Shown here in pieces: positions 38,395-46,188 of a stretch of DNA of 64,000 nt (its first letter is position 1; each line of letters begins with the position of its first letter). Origin of the DNA: DATAXI01 sp963756185 (lineage in GTDB: Bacteria > Verrucomicrobiota > Verrucomicrobiia > Chthoniobacterales > Chthoniobacteraceae); the NCBI GenBank assembly GCA_963756185.1, contig CAVWMS010000015.1, positions 186,001 through 250,000 of the forward strand, given 5' to 3'. The notes beneath the pieces were generated by a model. The model had not been told where the DNA came from and did not search any database. It worked only from the letters and a program-made list of their open reading frames with translations. A program made the translations under genes and the position numbers.

Positions 38395-38589
38395 TTATTC
38401 TTCATCGTACACGGCATCCTCCGGCGAATACTGCCGGCCCAACTGCGTGGCGGAGAACTGGCCCCACTCCTTCCCCTCCCTCTCGGCGGCGCCGCGAGCC
38501 AAAAGAAAATCCACATAATGCAACGCCTCCGCCTGCAGATCCTCCGGCAGATGTTTCGCCTTCTCGTAAAGCTTTTCAGCCGTGCTCAT
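38395..38589 (-). CDS. DUF2281-like antitoxin of the MazF-type toxin
   Basis: I start at the ATG at 38589 (MSTAEKLYEKAKHLPEDLQAEALHYVDFLLARG), giving 64 residues; an in-frame upstream ATG adds nonconserved codons. The helix LPEDLQAEALHYVDFLLAR is the DUF2281 hallmark, followed by an acidic, probably disordered tail (YSPEDAVYDEE) that would bind the toxin. DUF2281 proteins commonly precede MazF- or PIN-type toxins. The putative operator ACCATGGT (38601-38608) lies 11 bases upstream. Confidence 0.75.
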   Translation of the reverse strand: MSTAEKLYEKAKHLPEDLQAEALHYVDFLLARGAAEREGKEWGQFSATQLGRQYSPEDAVYDEE

Positions 38590-38600
38590 GACACGGGAAT

Positions 38601-38608
38601 ACCATGGT
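38601..38608. promoter_or_regulatory. Possible autoregulatory palindrome upstream of the TA pair
   Basis: Perfect 8-bp palindrome ACCATGGT within a partly symmetric stretch, in the 57-bp gap between the clpX stop and the antitoxin start. The cognate regulator is not known. Confidence 0.3.
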
Positions 38609-38646
38609 GTCCCAATCAACTCAAATCAAGTCCGGATAGGAGCACC

Positions 38647-39924
38647 CTACGCCGCGTCCTTGTCCTGCTTTTTCCGGATAATTGGCGGGCGTCTTCCCCT
38701 CGATCACCGCCCGGTTCAGCGTGACGTCGGCGATATCTTCGCGGCTCGGGATGTCATACATCACCTCGAGCATGATGCGTCTCGAGCATCGACCGCAGCG
38801 CACGCGCCCCGGTCTCCTTCTTCACCGCCTGCTGCGCCAGGGCACGCAAGGCATCCTTGGTGACCGTCAAATTGACTCCCTCCATGGCCAGCAGCTTCGA
38901 GTACTGCTTGATCATCGCGTTCTTGGTGTCCGTCAGGATCATCACCAGCTCGTCCTCGGTCAGCGCATCCAGCGCCGATACCACGGGCAGCCGGCCGACA
39001 AACTCCGGGATCATCCCAAAGCTCAGCAAATCCTCGGGCTCCGTCAGCTTGATCGCCTCGTGCGTCAGCACCTCCATGGACTGCGCGTCCGCCTCGCCGG
39101 TGCTGAACCCGAGCGTCCGCCGGCCCACGCGCCGCTGAACGATCTTGTCCAGCCCCACGAAAGCGCCGCCGCAGATGAACAAGATTTTCTCCGTGTTGAT
39201 CTGGATGTATTCCTGATGCGGATGCTTGCGCCCGCCCTGCGGCGGCACGTTGCAAACACTTCCCTCGAGAATTTTCAGCAGCGCCTGCTGCACGCCCTCG
39301 CCGCTCACGTCGCGCGTGATCGAGACGTTGTCGGTCTTGCGCCCGATCTTGTCGATCTCATCAATGTACACGATCCCGATCTCCGCCCGCTTCACGTCGT
39401 AATCGGCGTTCTGCAACAGCCGCAGCACGATGTTCTCGACATCCTCGCCCACGTAGCCCGCCTCGGTCAGCGTCGTGGCGTCGGCGATGCAGAACGGCAC
39501 ATCCAGGATGCGCGCCAGCGTCCGGGCCAGCAGCGTCTTGCCGGAGCCGGTCGGCCCGATGAGCAGGATGTTGCTCTTCTCGATCTCGACGTCGGCGTAC
39601 GGATCGATGCGACATCGTCCCCGACTGGGTCGACTGCATGATCCGCTTGAAATGGTTGTGCACGGCCACCGAGAGCACCTTCTTCGCCCGGTCCTGGCCG
39701 ATGACGTACTGGTCGAGCTGGCGGCGGATGTCCGCCGGTTTGGGCACCTGCAAGGTCGCCGATTGCCGCCGCGCGTCCTCGTTCAGTTCCTTGTCCAGGA
39801 TGCCCTTGCAGACATTGATGCAACTGTCGCAGATGTAGACCCCAGGCCCCGCAATGAGCTTGCGCACCTCTGCGTGGCTTTTGCCGCAGAAGGAGCACAT
39901 GGTAAGGTTCGAGGCTCGGGCCAT
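38647..39924 (-). CDS. clpX: ATP-dependent Clp protease ATP-binding subunit ClpX (three 1-base insertions)
   Basis: AAA+ unfoldase that feeds ClpP. It has the N-terminal zinc finger C10, C13, C32, C35 (MCSFCGKSHAEV and GVYICDSC), then LDQYVIGQDRAKKVLSVAVHNHFKR. The Walker A (GPTGSGKT), Walker B (IVYIDEIDKIG) and pore/arginine-finger regions follow. Extra bases near 39604-39608, at 38780 and near 38685-38689 must be removed to run from MARASNL to the final IRKKQDKDAA, with TAG at 38647. The upstream order is tig-clpP-clpX. A TA-like cassette sits at its 3' end with a duplicated clpX tail beyond it. Confidence 0.92.
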
Positions 39925-40004
39925 TTTTCGTCAGTGGTTACGTTGCTCATCCCAGACCCCGTCATTATAGCATTTCGGGTGCCCATGGCCCGGCGAAAAG
40001 CCGC

Positions 40005-40723
40005 TTATGCGCCGGGCGCCTCCGCCGCTTTTGGCTCCTTCGGCTCCTTTGGCTCCGGGTCCACTGCGGTCGCCCCCGGCGGCTCAACCCTGATCTCCTT
40101 CCGGGACTGCACCACCTGGTCCACCAGCCCGTAATCCTTGGCCTCGAACGAGGTCATGTAATAGTCCCGGTCCGAGTCCCGCTGCACGATCTCCTCATCC
40201 TTGCCGGTGTGGCCGCCAGGATTCTGATGAGCCGTTTCTTCAGCTTGAACATGTACTCGACCGTCCGCTCGACGTCGCTGGCCGTGCCCTGCGCCCCGCC
40301 CGAGACCTGGTGGATCATGATGTCCGCGTTGGGCAGCGCGTAACGCTTGCCCTTGGTCCCGGCGGCCAGCAGCACCGCCCCCATGCTGGCGGCCATGCCC
40401 AGGCAATAGGTGGTCACGTCGCACGTCAGGAACTGCATCGTGTCGTAGATGGCCAGACCCGCCGTCACAGAGCCGCCCGGCGAATTGATGTAAAGGTTCA
40501 CGTCCTTCTTCGGGTCCTCCATCTGCAGGAAGAGCAACTGGGCGATGATGACGTTCGCCACCTGGTCGTCGATCGGCGTGCCCAGGAAGATGATGCGGTC
40601 GTTCAGCAGCCTCGAGTAAATGTCGTGCAGGTACTCGCCGCGCCCGCTCTTTTCCAGCACGGTTGGGATCGGCACATACGCGTTGTTCACGGTAGGGAGG
40701 AGATGGCTGCTATGGGTCGGCAT
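40005..40723 (-). CDS. clpP: ATP-dependent Clp protease proteolytic subunit (one missing base)
   Basis: Serine peptidase of the ClpXP complex. The catalytic triad is Ser113 (GMAASMGA), His138 (IMIHQVSGG) and Asp in DRDYYM. INSPGGSVTAGLAIYD is the handle region. One base is missing near 40211-40213 (a C in ALAAHTGKDEE); without it the frame fails after RILA. The C-terminus has a Pro/Glu-rich tail with EPKEPKEPK, encoded by a short DNA repeat, that normal ClpP lacks. Whether the tail affects assembly is unknown. It lies between tig and clpX on one strand. Confidence 0.92.
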
Positions 40724-40814
40724 GGGATTGAAAGATAGCGCAAGACCGTAATCCGCGCCCGGATTCCTGCAAGCGTGTTTGTGTAACGAGAGCCAATTTT
40801 GCCCCGGGGCGCCC

Positions 40815-42134
40815 TCAGGCCGCCGCGGGCGCCGTCGTCACCTGGGCGTTGGCCACCAGGTAATCGATCACCTTTGCCGTCAGGATGTCCTGGGCCACCC
40901 GGTCCATCGCGTCGCGCTTTTCCAGCTCCCGGCTCGCCTTTTCCGGGGTCATCCCGTACCGGGCGGCCATCGCGGCGACCCGCCCGCGGATTTCCGCCTG
41001 GCTCACCGTCACCTTTTCCGCCTCCGCGATGCGCTGGATGATGAATGCGCTCTTGACCTTCTCCTTTGCGCCGCGCGAGGCCACTTCCACCAGCTTTTGC
41101 TCCTCCTGCCTGAGGGCCTCGTCGGGCACGCCGCGCGCCTGCTCCTGCTGCACGATCTCCCCCAGCAGCCGCCGCGTCTCGCCCGCCACCATGCTCTGCG
41201 GCAGCTCGCATTCCACCCTCTTGACGAGGTAGCCGATCACCTGGTCGCGCTTCCTCGACTCGTTCTCCAGCTTCTTCTCCCGCAAAAGCTCTCCCCTGGC
41301 TATTTCGCGAATCTCCTCGAGCGTCTTTCCCTCGACCACGCCCGAGGCAAACGCGTCGTCCAATTCCGGCAGTTTCTTCGCCTTCAGGCCCCGGACCGTG
41401 ACGACGTAGTGAATCTTTGCCCCGCGCATCTCCTCGAGCACGAAGTCCCCCGGCACCGCGAGGTCGAACTCCCGCTTCTCGTCCACGACCGCCCCCATCA
41501 GCGCGTCGCTGAAGCCCGGCAGGAACGACTCCGGCGTCATCCGCACCCAAAAGCTGCTGTTGGCCGTCAGCGGCTTGCCCGCCTTCGGATACATCTCGGA
41601 AACCGGCTTGCCGTCGATGGTCCCGTCGTAATCCACCACCGCGTAATCGTCCATTTGCAGCCCCCGCCCCTCGATGTCCTCGAACGTCGCCGCCTGGTTG
41701 CGCGCGCTCTCGATCGCCGCGTCCACCTCCGCGTCGGACACCTCGTCGGGCGGCACCGTCACCGGGATGTTCCGGTACTCCGGCAGGTCAAAATCCGGCA
41801 TCGTGATCACCGTGGCCGTGAAATGCAGCGATTGATCGGGCGAAAACTCGACATCCTCGACATTCTGCACCTCGAGGACGCGCAGGTTCTTCTCGCTGAT
41901 CGCCGCGCGCGTGCTCTCGCTCAGCAGCTTGCGCTCGAGGTCCTCGTGGATTTGCTTCTGGAACCGCCGCTCGACCACCGCCAGCGGCGCCTTCCCCGGC
42001 CGGTAGCCGGGCAGCTTCGCGTTCGCCGCGTAATCGCGCGTGATATCCTGGCGCGCCGCGTTCACCGCCTCCGCCGGCAATTCGACCTTCAGGGTCGCCA
42101 GGCAATTGGGTAGGGCTTCAACTTGGACATTCAT
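40815..42134 (-). CDS. tig: Trigger factor
   Basis: Ribosome-associated chaperone and prolyl isomerase. The start is the ATG at 42134 (MNVQVEALPNCLATLKVELPAEAV); an upstream in-frame ATG at 42152 adds six residues. The N-terminal ribosome-binding domain has the signature LPGYRPGKAPLAVVERRF (GFRxGKxP). A PPIase domain follows (DDYAVVDYDGTIDGKPV...PGFSDALMGAVVDEKREFDLAVP). The C-terminal cradle ends in VTTAPAAA. Length (439 residues) is typical. It forms the tig-clpP-clpX run. Confidence 0.93.
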   Translation of the reverse strand: MNVQVEALPNCLATLKVELPAEAVNAARQDITRDYAANAKLPGYRPGKAPLAVVERRFQKQIHEDLERKLLSESTRAAISEKNLRVLEVQNVEDVEFSPDQSLHFTATVITMPDFDLPEYRNIPVTVPPDEVSDAEVDAAIESARNQAATFEDIEGRGLQMDDYAVVDYDGTIDGKPVSEMYPKAGKPLTANSSFWVRMTPESFLPGFSDALMGAVVDEKREFDLAVPGDFVLEEMRGAKIHYVVTVRGLKAKKLPELDDAFASGVVEGKTLEEIREIARGELLREKKLENESRKRDQVIGYLVKRVECELPQSMVAGETRRLLGEIVQQEQARGVPDEALRQEEQKLVEVASRGAKEKVKSAFIIQRIAEAEKVTVSQAEIRGRVAAMAARYGMTPEKASRELEKRDAMDRVAQDILTAKVIDYLVANAQVTTAPAAA

Positions 42135-42185
42135 GGATTTCTGCCGCGCCACTCGCGCGGAGCGAAAGTTCTAAACGGACGGGGA

Positions 42186-42387
42186 GGAATTGCAAATTGC
42201 TAATCTAAAATTGCTAATTGATGCGATTTGCACGCTGCAGGACAGTGCCGGGCCGGATTTTCAATTCGTCCCCAACGCCGCCTTCGGCGGCCAAATTCTT
42301 CAATCAGCAATCTGTAATTCGCATTTTGTGTAGCGGCTCCGCGCCGCTCCCTCAATTAGCAATTTCAGATTGGCAATTTGCAATTCC
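42186..42387. repeat. 35-bp inverted repeats flanking a hairpin-rich 132-bp spacer
   Basis: Left arm 42186-42220 (GGAATTGCAAATTGCTAATC...) and right arm 42353-42387 are inverted copies with two mismatches. The spacer contains GCCGCC-TTC-GGCGGC (42277-42291) and AGCGGC-TCCGC-GCCGCT (42332-42348). The right arm ends one base before the M16 gene's stop codon. There is no ORF inside. Confidence 0.75.
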
Positions 42388-43653
42388 CTAAAGCACCCAT
42401 CTCCGTATCTCCGCCTCGTTCTTGAACGGTCCCACCACCGCCAGGCCCAGACGGCCACGGTCCAGGCAATGGCACGCCACCTTGCGCACCTCCTCGGGTG
42501 TCACCGACATCAGCCGCTTCTCGATTCCCGCAGGATTGAGCACCTTGCCGTAGCCGAGGATCGATTCCCCCATGAACATCATCTGGTTGGTCGTGCTCTC
42601 GAGGCCCAGCAGCGTCTGGCCGATTGTGTAATCCTGCGCCTTTTTCAGCTCCTGTTTCCCAGGCGCCTTGTGGCAGATCCTCTCGATCTCCCGGAAGATC
42701 ATCCGGACCGCCTTTTGCAGCTTTGCCGTGTCCAGTCCGGCGTAAATGTTGATCACGCCGGCATCGGCCAGCGCCACCATGCCGGTCTGGACCGAATAAC
42801 AAAAACCGTGCTGTTCCCGCAGCCTCTGGAAGAGCCGCGAGCTCATGTTCTCCCCCAGGATGACCGAGAGCAGCTTGAGCGCGAAGCGCCGCTCGTCCGA
42901 CCGCCCAAACGCGTAGAAGCCCATCGCCAGGTGCGTCTGCTCGATCGCCTGCTGCACCAGCGACACCTTCGGCGCGCCGCGCCGGAAACGCCCCCGCACG
43001 TAGCGCGGCGCCCTGCCCGCCGGCAACCGGCCCAGGCGCCCCTCCATCTCCCTCACCAGGTCGGCATGCAGCACGTTGCCCGCCGCCGTGACGATGGTGG
43101 TCCGCCCGTTGTAATTCTTCGTCATGAAATCCCTCAGAATCGGCCGGGTGAACTTCGAGATCGTCTTGACCGTCCCGGTCAGCGGCTGGCCGAGCGGATG
43201 CTGCGGCCACATCGTCTCCGAGAGCAGCTCCTGCGCGTGCTGCGCCGGGTTGTCCCGGTACATCATGATCTCCTCGCGGATGACCTCCCGCTCCTTCTCG
43301 ATCTCCACCTGGTCAAAGGTCGAATGCAGGTACATGTCCCCCAGCACGTCGCAGAGCGTGCCAAAGTGCGGGCCGCCCGCCTTCGAGTAATAGCAGGTGT
43401 GATCCTCCGTGGTGAACGCGTTCAGGTAGCCGCCCAGCCCCTCGACCTCCTCGGTGATCTGCTTCGCGTTGCGCCGCTTGGTCCCCTTGAACATGAGGTG
43501 CTCGATGAAATGCGAGATGCCGCTCTGCCGTTTCGCCTCGAAGCGCCCTCCGACCCCCGCCCAGATTCCCAGCGCCACACTCTGCATGTGGGGCATTTCA
43601 CAAGTTGCCAGTCGTGTTCCGTTCCTGAGTGTCGAAAGTTGGTACTGCATCAA
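42388..43653 (-). CDS. M16 family zinc peptidase (processing-peptidase-like)
   Basis: A 421-residue insulinase-type peptidase. The inverted zinc motif is HFIEH (H48, E51, H52) in SGISHFIEHLMFKGT, with the third ligand in the downstream EVEGLGGYLNAFTTEDHTCY region. FTTEDHTCYYSKAGG and the C-terminal REQHGFCYSVQTG are typical of M16B single-chain subunits resembling mitochondrial processing peptidase beta and bacterial YmxG. It starts within the ispD stop (ATGA overlap), so the two genes are co-translated. The natural substrate is unknown. Confidence 0.88.
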   Translation of the reverse strand: MMQYQLSTLRNGTRLATCEMPHMQSVALGIWAGVGGRFEAKRQSGISHFIEHLMFKGTKRRNAKQITEEVEGLGGYLNAFTTEDHTCYYSKAGGPHFGTLCDVLGDMYLHSTFDQVEIEKEREVIREEIMMYRDNPAQHAQELLSETMWPQHPLGQPLTGTVKTISKFTRPILRDFMTKNYNGRTTIVTAAGNVLHADLVREMEGRLGRLPAGRAPRYVRGRFRRGAPKVSLVQQAIEQTHLAMGFYAFGRSDERRFALKLLSVILGENMSSRLFQRLREQHGFCYSVQTGMVALADAGVINIYAGLDTAKLQKAVRMIFREIERICHKAPGKQELKKAQDYTIGQTLLGLESTTNQMMFMGESILGYGKVLNPAGIEKRLMSVTPEEVRKVACHCLDRGRLGLAVVGPFKNEAEIRRWVL

Positions 43654-44333
43654 TGGGCCCGCCTCGATGCGAGCACGTGCTCTGCCAGGTCGAGGTCTTG
43701 AGGGATGGTTACCTTAAAGTTCCATTCGTCATTGCGCAACAAGGCGATATTCACCCCCATCCGCTGCACCGCCGATACCTCGTCGGTCACGACCTCGCCC
43801 GCCGCCACGACCGCCGCGTACGCCTGGAGGATGACCGGCGTGGAAAAGATTTGCGGGGTCTGCATCGCCCACAGCCCGGCGCGCTCGACGCTTTCGACCA
43901 CCATGCCGTCCTCCGAGGCACGCTTGACCGTGTCCGGGACCGGCGCCGCCACGCAGGCCGCGCCGGATTTCCGCGCCAGCTCGAGGCAGCCGCGGATCAC
44001 CGCCGGCGTGGTCAATGGCCGCGCCCCGTCGTGGATCGCCACGTAATTCGCCCCCGCGCTCACAGACTGCAATCCGTTCCAGACCGAAAAATGCCGCTCG
44101 GAACCCCCGCCGATGATCCGCTTCACCTTCTTCCACTTCCCGGCCGCGACCAGATCCCCCATCGCCTCCCGCTGATCCTCGCGGGTCACCAGGATGATCT
44201 CGGTTATCTCCCGCGTCCGTTCGAACGCATCGATCGAGTGCGCGACCACCGGCTTGCCGCGCAGCTCGGCAAAGAGCTTGTCGAAGCCCATCCGGCGGCT
44301 GCTGCCCGCCGCTACGATGACTGCGGAGACCAT
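43650..44333 (-). CDS. ispD: 2-C-methyl-D-erythritol 4-phosphate cytidylyltransferase
   Basis: MEP-pathway enzyme that activates methylerythritol phosphate with CTP in isoprenoid synthesis. The 227-residue product begins MVSAVIVAAGSSRRMGFDKLFAELRGKPVV, the nucleotide-binding loop with the GSSxRMGxxK signature. IHDGARPLTTPAVI and APVPDTVKRASEDG follow, then ERAGLWAMQTPQIFSTPVI and TDEVSAVQRMG. The start codon abuts a 74-bp inverted-repeat element, so the ribosome-binding region lies inside that element. It overlaps the M16 gene downstream. Confidence 0.92.
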   Translation of the reverse strand: MVSAVIVAAGSSRRMGFDKLFAELRGKPVVAHSIDAFERTREITEIILVTREDQREAMGDLVAAGKWKKVKRIIGGGSERHFSVWNGLQSVSAGANYVAIHDGARPLTTPAVIRGCLELARKSGAACVAAPVPDTVKRASEDGMVVESVERAGLWAMQTPQIFSTPVILQAYAAVVAAGEVVTDEVSAVQRMGVNIALLRNDEWNFKVTIPQDLDLAEHVLASRRAH

Positions 44334-44407
44334 TAGGGCCTGTTAAGATAATATGGGTGCATTGCGCGAGGCTCTGGCGGGCCGGATGATTATCTTCACA
44401 GGCCCTA
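44334..44407. mobile_element. 74-bp MITE-like element with 19-bp terminal inverted repeats
   Basis: The ends 44334-44352 (TAGGGCCTGTTAAGATAAT) and 44389-44407 are inverted repeats with one mismatch. The outer TA on both sides may be a target duplication, as in IS630/Tc1-type insertion. It fills the gap between yqeY and ispD, supplies the TA of the yqeY stop TAG, and reaches the base before the ispD start. It has no coding capacity. Confidence 0.7.
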
Positions 44408-44866
44408 GGGCAATTGCCGCTGCACTTCCTGGCTCAGCGTCTTGCCATCCGCGCGGCCCGCTGCTTTTGCCTGCACGAGTTTCATCACCGCCCCCATCTG
44501 CGCCTTCGAGGTCGCGCCGGCTTCGGCAATCGCCTCCGCGACCAGCTTCGCGATCTCCTCGCCGCTCAGTTGCTTCGGCAGGTATTCGGATAAAATCGCC
44601 AGCTCCTCCTTCTCCTTGTCCGCCAGATCGGACCGGTTCCCCTTCACAAACCCCTCGATCGAGTCCTGCCGCTGTTTTGCCTGCTTGCGCAACACCGCCG
44701 CCGCCTCCGCGTCGTCCAGTTGCCCCGTGACGCCATATTTCTCGATGGCGGTGTTCTTGAGCGCGGACTTGAGCATGCGCAGCACTCCCAGCCTGGTGGC
44801 CTCCCTGGCCTTCATGGCCTCCTTGAGGTCGGAATCAATGCGTTCCTGAAAAGTCATGGGGCGCAA
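44405..44866 (-). CDS. yqeY: GatB/YqeY domain protein
   Basis: A 153-residue protein of the YqeY family, which shares the helical domain of the GatB subunit of glutamyl-tRNA amidotransferase and may bind tRNA. TFQERIDSDLKEAMKAREATRLGVLRMLKSALKNTAIEK is the standard start, and ELAILSEYLPKQLSGEEIAKLVAEAIAEAGATSKAQMGAVMKLVQAKAAGRADGKTLSQEVQRQLP the usual end. The stop TAG coincides with the TIR of the adjacent MITE-like element. The exact function is unknown in any organism. Confidence 0.9.
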   Translation of the reverse strand: MRPMTFQERIDSDLKEAMKAREATRLGVLRMLKSALKNTAIEKYGVTGQLDDAEAAAVLRKQAKQRQDSIEGFVKGNRSDLADKEKEELAILSEYLPKQLSGEEIAKLVAEAIAEAGATSKAQMGAVMKLVQAKAAGRADGKTLSQEVQRQLP

Positions 44867-44980
44867 TGTAGGGGAAAAATGGAAATGGGAAACTGGAAAT
44901 TCGATCTTGATGGGGTGCTGCCTGCCCGTGGGACACTCCCCTCTCGGCGGATTGATCTTAAAAGGTTCGCCGCATTCGAC

Positions 44981-45008
44981 TTGACATACTTTTTCTGTTA
45001 TGTATTAC
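44981..45008 (+). promoter_or_regulatory. Sigma-70-type promoter of the antitoxin/VapC pair
   Basis: TTGACA at 44981, a 16-base AT-rich spacer and TATTAC at 45003, eight bases before the start at 45017. It is a good consensus for a housekeeping promoter with a very short leader. Confidence 0.55.
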
Positions 45009-45016
45009 TTTATTCC

Positions 45017-45262
45017 ATGATTCCGACTCAAAAGCTTGAGACCGTCCATTTCGGCTCCAAGGGCCAGGTGGTCATCCCCCGCCGTTTGCGCCGGGAGTTT
45101 GAAATTGAGGAAGGCACGAAAGCGACGGTTGTCGCCACGCCGGAAGGCATCCTGCTCAAACCAATCACCCGCACCTTTATCGAAAGCCTGCGCGGTTCTC
45201 TCAAGGGCACCAAAGCCATGGATGTGTTCCTCAAAGAGCGAATACAGGAACGGCAACTGTAA
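45017..45262 (+). CDS. AbrB/MazE-type antitoxin
   Basis: The start is the ATG at 45017 (MIPTQKLETVHFGSKGQVVIPRRLRREFEIEEGTKATVVATPEG), giving 81 residues. The swapped-hairpin DNA-binding domain shows the SxKGQVVIPxxLRxxFxIxxGTK signature of AbrB-fold antitoxins. The C-terminal half (ITRTFIESLRGSLKGTKAMDVFLKER) is the toxin-binding helix. A long upstream in-frame extension exists but starts inside yqeY. It overlaps the PIN toxin by one base (TAATG). Confidence 0.88.
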   Translation: MIPTQKLETVHFGSKGQVVIPRRLRREFEIEEGTKATVVATPEGILLKPITRTFIESLRGSLKGTKAMDVFLKERIQERQL

Positions 45263-45663
45263 TGGCCCTTAAAATACTCGATAGCTGGGCGCTGATGGCG
45301 CTCTTCTACGGGGAACCTGCCGCCGATCAGGTGGAATCGCTGCTCATGCAGGCGCTCGCCGACCGGCACGAACTGCTGATGAGCGTGGTTAATTGGGGCG
45401 AGATCTACTATTCGGTGATGCGCGGCGCATCACGGCAGGCGGCGGAACAAAAGATCCGCGAGATCGCCGCCATGCCCATCGAGATTGTCCCGGCCGATGT
45501 GCAACAGACTCATCAAGCCGCCATTTTCAAGGCGGCGAAGAAAATGTCTTACGCCGACTGCTTTGGCGCGGCGCTGGCAAAAATCAAAAACGCGGAACTG
45601 GTCACGGGCGACCCGGAGTTCAAGGAAGTCGAATCGGAGATCAAAATAACCTGGTTGAAATGA
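45262..45663 (+). CDS. PIN-domain toxin, VapC-type
   Basis: A 133-residue PIN-domain ribonuclease-like protein. Acidic metal-binding residues: D7 (ILDSWALMALFYGEP), E48 (NWGEIYYSV), D in MSYADCFGAALA and D in LVTGDPEF, the four-acid PIN core. VapC toxins cut specific tRNA or rRNA sites; the target is unknown. The gene starts in the antitoxin stop, the usual VapBC layout. Confidence 0.88.
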   Translation: MALKILDSWALMALFYGEPAADQVESLLMQALADRHELLMSVVNWGEIYYSVMRGASRQAAEQKIREIAAMPIEIVPADVQQTHQAAIFKAAKKMSYADCFGAALAKIKNAELVTGDPEFKEVESEIKITWLK

Positions 45664-45774
45664 AGCGGGACACAGAATTGAGGATGCCGTCGCGGAGATA
45701 ATAGCGGGCCTGCGGGAGCAAAGCAGGCAGGCGCCAAAAATCCCGCCGGGATGGCGAGAAAAGGGCTTGCCATC

Positions 45775-45797
45775 GTGTATTAATACATTTAATACAC
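45775..45797. promoter_or_regulatory. GntR operator palindrome upstream of the ABC operon
   Basis: GTGTATTAA and TTAATACAC form a perfect 9-bp inverted repeat around a 5-base centre, ending four bases before the GTG start of the GntR gene. This is the position and shape expected for an autoregulatory YtrA-type operator. Confidence 0.65.
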
Positions 45798-45801
45798 TCA
45801 C

Positions 45802-46188
45802 GTGCTTCCGTTTCCCATCCAGGTCCTCCCCGGGCAGCCCATCTACGACCAAATCGTCCATGCCGTGAAGCGGGCCCTAGCCAGCGGTCAGCTCAAGCCG
45901 GGCGACCGCTTTCCCGCCGTGCGCGCGATCAGCGCGGAGCTGGGGGTCAACCCCAATACCGTGCAGCGAGCCGCCACGGTGCTCATCAAGCTGGGCATCC
46001 TCGAGGTTCGCTTTGGGCAGGGAAGCTTCGTCGCGGAGCAGATGCCCGCGGCGGACGAGCCGACCCGCTCCCGGGCGCTCAGGCCCCTGGTGGAGAATCT
46101 TCTCATCGAGGCCGCCCGCCTGGGAGTGGGCGAGGAAGAACTTCTGGCCCTCATCCAAACCGAATCCCGCAAACTCAAAACCCCATGA
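45802..46188 (+). CDS. GntR-family (YtrA subfamily) transcriptional regulator
   Basis: A GTG-started 128-residue regulator: LPGQPIYDQIVHAVKRALASGQLKPGDRFPAVRAISAELGVNPNTVQRAATVLIKLGILEVRFGQGSFVAE is a winged-helix GntR domain, with only a short C-terminal helical tail as in the YtrA subfamily. Such repressors control the ABC transporter genes that follow, usually in response to cell-envelope stress or antibiotics. A 23-bp palindrome lies just upstream. The stop overlaps the ABC ATPase start (ATGA). Confidence 0.85.
   Translation: MLPFPIQVLPGQPIYDQIVHAVKRALASGQLKPGDRFPAVRAISAELGVNPNTVQRAATVLIKLGILEVRFGQGSFVAEQMPAADEPTRSRALRPLVENLLIEAARLGVGEEELLALIQTESRKLKTP

Noticed and set aside
42370..43701. 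443-residue plus-strand open frame across the M16 gene
   Set aside because: Antisense shadow of a complete M16 peptidase with HFIEH motif.
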